Shown here one piece after another: positions 14,020 to 19,342 of a stretch of DNA of 19,342 nt; within the stretch, counting starts at the first letter, position 1, and each line of letters begins with the position of its first letter. The position numbers and the translations under genes are program-made. Source of the stretch: Candidatus Nanopelagicales bacterium. Its GTDB lineage: Bacteria; Actinomycetota; Actinomycetes; Nanopelagicales; Nanopelagicaceae. The stretch lies in NCBI GenBank assembly GCA_030832365.1, contig JAURJF010000011.1, positions 1 through 19,342 of the forward strand, read 5' to 3'. The notes below the pieces were generated by a model, which searched no databases, was not told the DNA's origin, and worked only from the letters and a program-made list of their open reading frames with translations.

Positions 14020-15197
14020 AGAAAGGTAATAAAGAATCACTAAAAAAATGGAACTCTGTAATGCAGAGCAATTATGGAACCCCAAGCATCTCTCTTTCAA
14101 AAGGTAAAGGCATTAAAGTCTGGGATTTAGATGGGGTCAAATACCTAGACTTCCTTGGTGGTATTGCAACAAATCTTCTTGGTCATAATCATCCAGCCAT
14201 AGTGGCCGCTGTTTCAAAGCAGATTAGACAATTAAGCCATGTGAGTAACTTCTATGCACATCCTGTGGCGCTAGAGCTTGCTGAGAAACTTCAGAAAATG
14301 ACGTTAGATAAGAGCGCAAGAGTTTTCTTCTGCAATTCCGGAGCTGAGGCAAATGAAGCAGCAATAAAGATTGCTCGTCTTCATCGCGGCAAAAGAATAG
14401 TTGCCGCAACTGGGGCATTTCATGGAAGAACTATGGGAGCTCTTTCGCTAACTGGACAGAGTTCAAAGAGGGATGCTTTCAAGCCATTGCTTCCTGGAGT
14501 TAAGCATGTGAAATATGGCGATATCAAAGCCTTAAAAAAGGCAGTTAATAAGAGAACTGCGATGGTAATTCTTGAGCCCATTATGGGCGAGGCTGGCGTA
14601 GTAACTCCTTCAAGTGGCTACTTGAAGGCAGCAAGGCAGATCTGTGATGAAAATGGCGCTCTGCTTGCAATAGATGCAGTGCAGACCGGTATGGGTCGCT
14701 GCGGAAGTTGGTTTGGATATGAGGATGAAGGAATAAAGCCAGATCTAATCACAATTGCAAAGGGCCTAGGAGGCGGACTGCCATTGGCAGCAATGATTAC
14801 ATTAGGGAAAGCATCTGAACTTTTTAAAGCGGGTTCGCACGGCAGCACCTTTGGAGGAAATCCTGTAGCAGCAGCAGCAGCGATTGCAGTTATTGATGAG
14901 ATTGAGAAGAAGAATTATCTGGCGCTAAATACTGTAAAAGGAGCGCTAATACGAAACTTGATCTCGCCAATTATTGGCGTTGAGCAAGTTCGAGGCAAAG
15001 GCTTACTAATAGGTATTTGTGTTAAGGAAAGTAAAGCTAAGCAGATAGCAGCCGATATGCAATCTAAAGGTTTTCTAGTAAATGCTGCCAGCGATGATGT
15101 AATTAGAATTGCTCCAGCTTACGTAGTGAGCGAAAAGCAGATTATGTCTTTTGTCTCTGCTTTTAATTCAAGTTGTGAGGAGATTTATCGTGGCTAA
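14016..15197 (+). CDS. argD: Acetylornithine aminotransferase
   Basis: PLP-dependent transaminase that converts N-acetylglutamate semialdehyde to N-acetylornithine with glutamate as donor. In many bacteria the same enzyme serves in lysine synthesis as succinyldiaminopimelate aminotransferase. It has 393 residues, class III aminotransferase. Marks: FLGGIATNLLGHNHP (46-60), FCNSGAEANEAAIKIAR (105-121), FHGRTMGALSLTGQ (135-148), EPIMGEAGV (187-195), AIDAVQTGMGR (218-228) with Asp220 contacting the PLP ring nitrogen, and the Schiff-base Lys249 in TIAKGLGGGLP. The start overlaps argB in ATGA; the 3' end overlaps the argR start by 8 bases. No argF follows, unlike in Mycobacterium. Confidence 0.96.
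   Translation: MKKGNKESLKKWNSVMQSNYGTPSISLSKGKGIKVWDLDGVKYLDFLGGIATNLLGHNHPAIVAAVSKQIRQLSHVSNFYAHPVALELAEKLQKMTLDKSARVFFCNSGAEANEAAIKIARLHRGKRIVAATGAFHGRTMGALSLTGQSSKRDAFKPLLPGVKHVKYGDIKALKKAVNKRTAMVILEPIMGEAGVVTPSSGYLKAARQICDENGALLAIDAVQTGMGRCGSWFGYEDEGIKPDLITIAKGLGGGLPLAAMITLGKASELFKAGSHGSTFGGNPVAAAAAIAVIDEIEKKNYLALNTVKGALIRNLISPIIGVEQVRGKGLLIGICVKESKAKQIAADMQSKGFLVNAASDDVIRIAPAYVVSEKQIMSFVSAFNSSCEEIYRG
15177..15182 (+). promoter_or_regulatory. Shine-Dalgarno deciding the GTG start of argR
   Basis: GAGGAG inside the end of argD ends seven bases before GTG 15190. This supports that start over the in-frame TTG at 15151, which would add 13 residues not typical of ArgR. Confidence 0.7.
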
Positions 15198-15723
15198 ACG
15201 TGGAACTCTCTCCTCTAATGCAAGGAGAGCGCTTGTAGTCAACCTTGTTAACCAAGGCCTTGTTCATTCGCAAGGTGATTTAGTTGAGCTTTTGGCTGAA
15301 GAAGGTATTGAAGTAACGCAGGCAACTGCAAGTCGAGACCTCGATGATGTTGGAGCGGTTAGAGGTAAAGATGCCTCTGGAGTAATGCGTTATCAATTTC
15401 TCGATTCAAGCGTGGAGCCCTTGGCTAGAATGGCCCGAGTCTCTGATCAACTTCTCTTGAGTATCACCGCTAGTGGAAATATCGTGGTCATAAAGACCCC
15501 ACCAGGGGGAGCGCAACTACTAGCTAGCGCCCTTGATCGCGCTTCTGAGAGCTCAGAGCTTTCAAGTGCAATAGGAACTATTGCAGGAGATGACACAGTT
15601 TTAGTTATTTCACGAAACGCAAGCGGAGGAAAGCTTCTCGCTGCCGAGCTTCGTGATTACATTGCTACTGAATTTTCAAGTAAGGCTCGAAAAACAATCA
15701 AGTCAAAGAAGGCGAGACAGTAA
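15190..15723 (+). CDS. argR: Arginine repressor ArgR
   Basis: Arginine-dependent hexameric repressor of arginine biosynthesis genes. From GTG 15190 it is 177 residues. The N-terminal winged helix (about 5-70) has the recognition region SQGDLVELLAEEGIEVTQ followed by TASRDLDDVGAVR. The C-terminal oligomerisation and arginine-binding domain (about 90-160) has TPPGGAQLLASALDR and the signature GTIAGDDT, whose Asp pair contacts arginine. A basic Lys/Arg-rich tail of about 15 residues ends the protein and is a little longer than usual. It lies inside the operon it should control, so with the ARG boxes before argC it closes a negative feedback loop. Overlaps argD by 8 bases and argH by 1 base. Confidence 0.95.
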   Translation: MAKRGTLSSNARRALVVNLVNQGLVHSQGDLVELLAEEGIEVTQATASRDLDDVGAVRGKDASGVMRYQFLDSSVEPLARMARVSDQLLLSITASGNIVVIKTPPGGAQLLASALDRASESSELSSAIGTIAGDDTVLVISRNASGGKLLAAELRDYIATEFSSKARKTIKSKKARQ

Positions 15724-17150
15724 TGACGCTCTGGGGTGGCAGATTCTCAAAAGAGGTTGGTGATGCAATGTTTGCACTCTCAAGGAGTGTGCACTTTGAC
15801 TGGCGCCTTGCTTCCTATGACTTGAGAAGTTCGCTCGCTCACCTTAATTCTTTAGAGGCAAGTTCAATAATTGATAAAGCACTAGCGCTCAAGATAAGAA
15901 GTGCAATCAAAGAGCTGCAAAGTGAAGTAGCAAGTGGCAAATTTGCTCCGATTGCTAGCGACGAAGATGTCCATTCAGCACTTGAGCGAGGACTTATAGA
16001 AAAACTTGGCGCAGAAGGTGGAGCAATCAGAGCTGGTCGATCACGAAATGATCAAGTAGCTACCGATTTTCGACTCTATCTCATTGATCACATGATTGAA
16101 ATTGCTCTAGAGACTCTAAAACTTAGTAGCGCCATCACCGATCTTGCAGGTGAATATGCAGGCGATGTAGCACCTGGCTTTACCCATCTTCAACATGCTC
16201 AACCAGTTTCATTTGGTCATGAATTAGCTAAACATGCTCACAGTCTAAGTAGGGATGCTTCGAGAATCTCAGATTGGCTGACCAGGAGTAATCTCTCACC
16301 CCTTGGCGCAGGCGCGCTAGCCGGATCATCACTTCCACTAGATCCTGAATCAATTGCTAAAGAGCTTGGATTTAGCGGAGCAATAGCAAATAGCATTGAT
16401 GCAGTTAGCGATAGAGATTTTGTCGCAGAGGCTCTCTTTGTTATTTCGTTAATCGGTATTCATCTCTCAAGAATCGGTGAGGAGTGGAGCCTTTATGCAA
16501 GTAGTGAATTTGCTTGGGTTGAGTTAGATGATGCTTATGCAACTGGTTCTTCAATAATGCCGCAGAAGAAAAACCCTGACGCCGCAGAACTTGCAAGAGG
16601 AAAAGCTGGACGTTTTATTGGTTCACTTACTGGGTTATTAACAGTTCTAAAAGGCCTACCCTTTGCCTACAACCGAGACTTGCAAGAAGATAAAGAGCTG
16701 ACATTTGATGCAGTAGAAAATCTCCTGCTATTGCTTCCTGCAATTACTGGAATGGTTGCAACTAGTAAATTCGATAGAGAGAAAATGAGAGCAGCTGCGC
16801 CCCTTGGCTTCTCACTTGCTACCGAGATCGCCGATTTTCTGGTACTTAAAGGAGTTGCATTTCCTATCGCTCACGATGCTGCGGGTAAGGCAGTAAGAAG
16901 ATGTGAAGAGCTTGCAATTGAACTTGATCAATTAAGCGATTTGGATTTAAAGAATATTCATCCACTCCTAAGTGGCGAGGTTCGAAACCGCCTCAATCTT
17001 GACTCAGCCCTTGCCGCTAGAGCTAGCGCTAGTGGAACTGCCCCTGAGAGCGTTAAGAAACAGATTGCTAATTTACGAGTGAAAATTTCTGCGGACGCTA
17101 GCGAATTTGCCGGCGAGCGGAAGAGATTTTCAGGAATGATGGGCCAATGA
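15723..17150 (+). CDS. argH: Argininosuccinate lyase
   Basis: Splits argininosuccinate into arginine and fumarate, the last step of the pathway. It has 475 residues; tetramer of the fumarase/aspartase superfamily. Marks: WGGRFSKEVGDAM at the N-terminus, EDVHSALERGL (81-91), AGRSRNDQVATDFRL (104-118), THLQHAQP (154-161) with the catalytic His158, and the superfamily signature GSSIMPQKKNP (275-285) with Ser277 the expected catalytic base. The start overlaps the argR stop by one base (TAATG) and the stop overlaps tyrS in ATGA. In Mycobacterium argG sits between argR and argH; here the two genes touch, leaving no room for it. Confidence 0.97.
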   Translation: MTLWGGRFSKEVGDAMFALSRSVHFDWRLASYDLRSSLAHLNSLEASSIIDKALALKIRSAIKELQSEVASGKFAPIASDEDVHSALERGLIEKLGAEGGAIRAGRSRNDQVATDFRLYLIDHMIEIALETLKLSSAITDLAGEYAGDVAPGFTHLQHAQPVSFGHELAKHAHSLSRDASRISDWLTRSNLSPLGAGALAGSSLPLDPESIAKELGFSGAIANSIDAVSDRDFVAEALFVISLIGIHLSRIGEEWSLYASSEFAWVELDDAYATGSSIMPQKKNPDAAELARGKAGRFIGSLTGLLTVLKGLPFAYNRDLQEDKELTFDAVENLLLLLPAITGMVATSKFDREKMRAAAPLGFSLATEIADFLVLKGVAFPIAHDAAGKAVRRCEELAIELDQLSDLDLKNIHPLLSGEVRNRLNLDSALAARASASGTAPESVKKQIANLRVKISADASEFAGERKRFSGMMGQ

Positions 17151-18421
17151 GTAAAGCGCTACTAGATGATTTAACTTGGCGCGGCTCTATCGCACAGAGC
17201 ACAGATAGAGCTGAGTTAGAGAAGTATCTATCTAGCCCTGGAGCAAGCCTCTATCTTGGATTTGATCCAACTGCCCCAAGTCTTCATATTGGAAATTTAG
17301 TTGCTCTAACCCTGCTTCGCCGTTTTCAATTAGCTGGCTATAAACCGATAGCACTTGTTGGGGGAGCCACAGGTTTAGTTGGAGATCCAAGTGGAAGAAG
17401 CGCTGAGAGAAGCTTAAATGAAGCTGATTTAGTTGCTGATTGGGTTGATCAAATTAGAAAGCAATTAGAGGGCTTTCTTGATTTCACAGGCAAGAACGCA
17501 GCGATTATGGCAAATAACCTTGATTGGACAGCGCCAGTTTCGGCAATTGAATTCTTAAGAGATATTGGAAAGCACTTTAGCGTCAACCAGATGCTGGCTA
17601 AGGATTCAGTGGCCTCTCGCCTTGAATCAGGCGGCATTTCTTATACTGAATTTTCTTATCAGGTTATGCAGGCCTTTGATTATCTTGAGCTTTTCAGAAG
17701 GCATAATTGCGCGCTTCAAATTGGCGGTAGCGATCAATGGGGAAACATTGTCGCAGGCGTTGATTTAATACGTCGCGTTGAGGCAAAGAGCGCACATGCG
17801 CTAACTATTCCACTTCTTGCAAAAGCTGATGGAACAAAGTTTGGCAAGACTGCAGAGGGAGCAATCTGGCTGGATCCAACTATGACCTCTGCCTATGCGC
17901 TATTCCAATTTTTCCTAAATTCTGATGATAGAGATGTTGAACAATTGTTAAAGACATTTTCATTTAAATCTCGCAGTGAGCTAGAGGCGCTCTTTGAATC
18001 ACTTAAGACAAACCCTGGAGCAAGAGAAGCACATCGAGAACTTGCAAGAGAGGTAACAACGCTTCTTCATGGAGCAGATCAAGCGCAAAAAGTAGAAGTT
18101 GCAGCAAAAGCTCTATTTGGACAAGGGGAGATAAGAGATCTCGATATTGAGACTTTAAAATCATCGCTAGCAGAGCTTCCAAAGACAAGAATTAAAAAAG
18201 GTGAAGAGATTCCTTCCTGGGTTGATCTAGTTACTAGCTCTGGAGTGGTGGAATCAAAGTCTGCAGCGCGAAGAGTTATTAAAGAGGGCGGGGCATATTT
18301 AAATAATGAGAAAATTACCGGCGAGGATTTCACTCCAAAGAGTTCTGATCTACTCCATGGCCAATTTCTCTTGCTCCGTAAAGGAAAACGCGATCTGGTA
18401 GCGGTAGAAATCACCGATTAG
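17147..18421 (+). CDS. tyrS: Tyrosyl-tRNA synthetase
   Basis: Class I synthetase that charges tRNA-Tyr; homodimer in the cytoplasm. It has 424 residues. Rossmann catalytic domain with YLGFDPTAPSLHIGN (36-50), where HIGN is the HIGH-type motif, GGATGLVGDPSG (72-83), YTEFSYQVMQAFDYL (166-180) and GGSDQWGNI (193-201) around the tyrosine pocket, and KFGKT (231-235), the KMSKS-type loop. The C-terminal S4 RNA-binding domain (about 355-424) contains SAARRVIKEGGAYLNNEKI. The KFGKT form marks the common eubacterial TyrRS type. Its start overlaps the argH stop by 4 bases, so translation is tied to an arginine gene. It is the last gene before the rRNA leader; weak terminators follow. Confidence 0.97.
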   Translation: MSKALLDDLTWRGSIAQSTDRAELEKYLSSPGASLYLGFDPTAPSLHIGNLVALTLLRRFQLAGYKPIALVGGATGLVGDPSGRSAERSLNEADLVADWVDQIRKQLEGFLDFTGKNAAIMANNLDWTAPVSAIEFLRDIGKHFSVNQMLAKDSVASRLESGGISYTEFSYQVMQAFDYLELFRRHNCALQIGGSDQWGNIVAGVDLIRRVEAKSAHALTIPLLAKADGTKFGKTAEGAIWLDPTMTSAYALFQFFLNSDDRDVEQLLKTFSFKSRSELEALFESLKTNPGAREAHRELAREVTTLLHGADQAQKVEVAAKALFGQGEIRDLDIETLKSSLAELPKTRIKKGEEIPSWVDLVTSSGVVESKSAARRVIKEGGAYLNNEKITGEDFTPKSSDLLHGQFLLLRKGKRDLVAVEITD

Positions 18422-18432
18422 AGGATTTGCAC

Positions 18433-18446
18433 CCCTTAAAAAAGGG
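18433..18446 (+). terminator. weak hairpin just after tyrS
   Basis: CCCTT and AAGGG can pair around an AAAA loop, followed by a T-rich but broken stretch. Weak on its own; it could be a minor terminator or an RNA-stabilising hairpin. Confidence 0.25.
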
Positions 18447-18525
18447 CGTTATCGTTCTCTTTCTCGCTACGAAATCGGACTTCAACACCAGGCCGAGTAG
18501 CCGAGCAAGAACTTCCCTAGAAGCT

Positions 18526-18551
18526 AAAACCCTTATTTATCAAGGTTTTTT
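18526..18551 (+). terminator. candidate Rho-independent terminator of the arg-tyrS operon
   Basis: AAAACC and TT (left arm, one bulged C) pair with AAGGTTTT around a seven-base loop, and the right arm runs into a row of T. About 105 bases after the tyrS stop and ahead of the proposed rrn promoter, so the place suits a terminator that insulates the rRNA operon. Confidence 0.45.
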
Positions 18552-18591
18552 GGCCTCTGCGCCCCATTTTTTGGGTTTTGCAGGGGGCGAT

Positions 18592-18620
18592 TTGACCCCA
18601 AGTGATTAAAGGCCTAAGTT
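18592..18620 (+). promoter_or_regulatory. candidate rrn promoter
   Basis: TTGACC (18592-18597), a 17-base spacer, and TAAGTT (18615-18620) have the same -35 hexamer and spacing as the infC promoter. The -10 is weak (TANNNT only). The transcript would start near 18627 and include the boxA-like element. The rest of 18422-18871 holds no gene: short frames there lack homologous-looking sequence and ribosome binding sites. Confidence 0.4.
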
Positions 18621-18702
18621 TCTCCTTCTGCCCTGTAAAAGGGGCGGATTGGTTGTGCCCTGCCAACGGCTGTAAGGCCCGGAATCGGTGCGCACCCGTA
18701 CC

Positions 18703-18717
18703 TTGAGAACTCAACAG
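18703..18717 (+). promoter_or_regulatory. boxA-like rRNA antitermination element
   Basis: TTGAGAACTCAACAG followed by CGTGCC closely matches the element found in actinobacterial rRNA leaders and spacers, which contains the boxA core GAACTCAA bound by the NusB/S10 antitermination complex. A palindrome GGTGCGCACC (18688-18697) just upstream may act as the accompanying hairpin. Confidence 0.65.
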
Positions 18718-18729
18718 CGTGCCAAAAGT

Positions 18730-18765
18730 CAATGCCAATTACCTCGATGAGGTATGGCTTTATTG
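18730..18765 (+). promoter_or_regulatory. rRNA leader hairpin 1
   Basis: A stem-loop made of CAAT/ATTG, GCC/GGC and TACCTC/GAGGTA around a GAT loop, with small internal loops. It lies between the boxA-like element and the 16S gene and probably helps folding or processing of the precursor rRNA. Confidence 0.45.
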
Positions 18766-18804
18766 CCATGCCCGTCGAATCCTTTGTAAATAAATCAATT
18801 GGTC

Positions 18805-18840
18805 AAAGACAATAAATAAACGACAGTTTGTTATGTCTTT
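18805..18840 (+). promoter_or_regulatory. rRNA leader hairpin 2
   Basis: AAAGAC/GTCTTT, ATAA/TTAT and AAAC/GTTT pair in order around a GACA loop, giving 14 pairs with one bulge and one small internal loop. A further small stem, TCAACG/CGTTGA at 18849-18863, lies just before the 16S 5' end. They may mark processing of the leader. Confidence 0.45.
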
Positions 18841-18871
18841 CGCTGGAATCAACGTCTCGTTGAATCAAAAT

Positions 18872-19232
<361 letters not shown>

Positions 19233-19342
19233 GGGAGAGAGTCTCCTAAATGGATTTGAAGCTAAAGATATGCACAAAAAAGGTGAGCAATTCCTCAATG
19301 GAGGCTCTGAGTTTGTAAAGAATATGACTCCCTCGAGGAGAA
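19233..19342 (+). other. non-16S-like tail after the 16S break
   Basis: The last 110 bases do not show the conserved helix 15-16 sequence that must follow GGGAATAT in any normal bacterial 16S. Visible instead: a small hairpin (GGAGA/TCTCC, 19233-19245), a direct repeat GAATATG spanning the junction (19227-19233) and recurring at 19320-19326, a palindrome CCTCGAGG (19331-19338), and GTTTGTAAAG at 19311-19320, which loosely recalls the conserved GGTTGTAAAG of helix 17. A frame from ATG 19231 stays open to the end (37 codons) but I recognise no protein. It could be an insertion in the rRNA gene, a very divergent segment, or an assembly join. Confidence 0.5.

Noticed and set aside
15151..15189. 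TTG 15151 as the argR start
   Set aside because: It would add 13 residues unlike ArgR and has no ribosome binding site, while GTG 15190 has GAGGAG seven bases upstream.
18427..18738. Short open frames on both strands in the rRNA leader
   Set aside because: They cross candidate terminator, promoter and boxA-like elements, have no ribosome binding site and no recognisable protein sequence.
19233..19342. Group I intron in 16S
   Set aside because: I looked for a guide sequence pairing with GGGAATAT and for the conserved P, Q, R and S core elements. Only a weak ATTCCT pairing and an AAAGATATG string were found, which is not enough; the window is also too short to see the core.

Overview
The window reads as a compact, AT-leaning actinobacterial chromosome segment. 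Four things support this: the gene order infC-rpmI-rplT-TrmH methylase-pheS-pheT-argCJBD-argR-argH-tyrS (the order I know from Mycobacterium, minus argF and argG); a DUF3099 gene, a family I know from actinobacteria; an actinobacterial-type sequence (TTGAGAACTCAACAG) in the rRNA leader; and the 5' part of a 16S gene of actinobacterial type. Short or overlapping gene junctions and low G+C suggest a streamlined planktonic lineage such as the freshwater Nanopelagicales (acI). That placement is inference.

Layout. (1) 1-2371: end of a suf operon on +, with sufC (5' cut off by the window edge), sufS, sufU and a MIP18/DUF59 gene (sufT-like), for Fe-S cluster assembly. (2) 2412-4274: an ABC exporter half-transporter on +, converging on and overlapping by 19 bp a minus-strand pair, DUF3099 followed by SURF1 (cytochrome oxidase biogenesis). 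(3) 5327-6674: a good promoter, a long structured leader, and infC-rpmI-rplT; infC most likely starts at AUC. (4) 6694-11023: TrmH/SpoU rRNA methyltransferase, then pheS-pheT. (5) 11023-18421: tandem ARG boxes, then argC-argJ-argB-argD-argR-argH-tyrS, in which every junction overlaps by 1-8 nt. (6) 18422-18871: no gene; candidate terminators, a candidate rrn promoter, a boxA-like element and several hairpins. (7) 18872-19232: 5' part of 16S rRNA, after which the last 110 bases no longer read as normal 16S.

How it works together. The central block joins translation (IF3, L35, L20, rRNA methylation, Phe- and Tyr-tRNA synthetases) to arginine biosynthesis under its own repressor. ArgJ of the recycling type should feed acetyl groups back to glutamate. 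ArgC, ArgB and ArgD convert acetylglutamate to acetylornithine, and ArgH finishes the pathway; ornithine carbamoyltransferase (argF) and argininosuccinate synthase (argG) are not here. Three genes that open a unit after a gap (the ABC gene, pheS and argC) have a TANNNT box exactly six bases before the start codon, as expected for leaderless mRNAs. infC is the opposite case, with a leader of about 145 nt.

No CRISPR array, transposase, integrase, tRNA or phage gene was seen. The most unusual points are the abrupt loss of 16S identity at 19232/19233, the infC leader with its AUC start, the arg cluster without argF and argG, and the leaderless promoter architecture. Almost everything else is conserved core genome.
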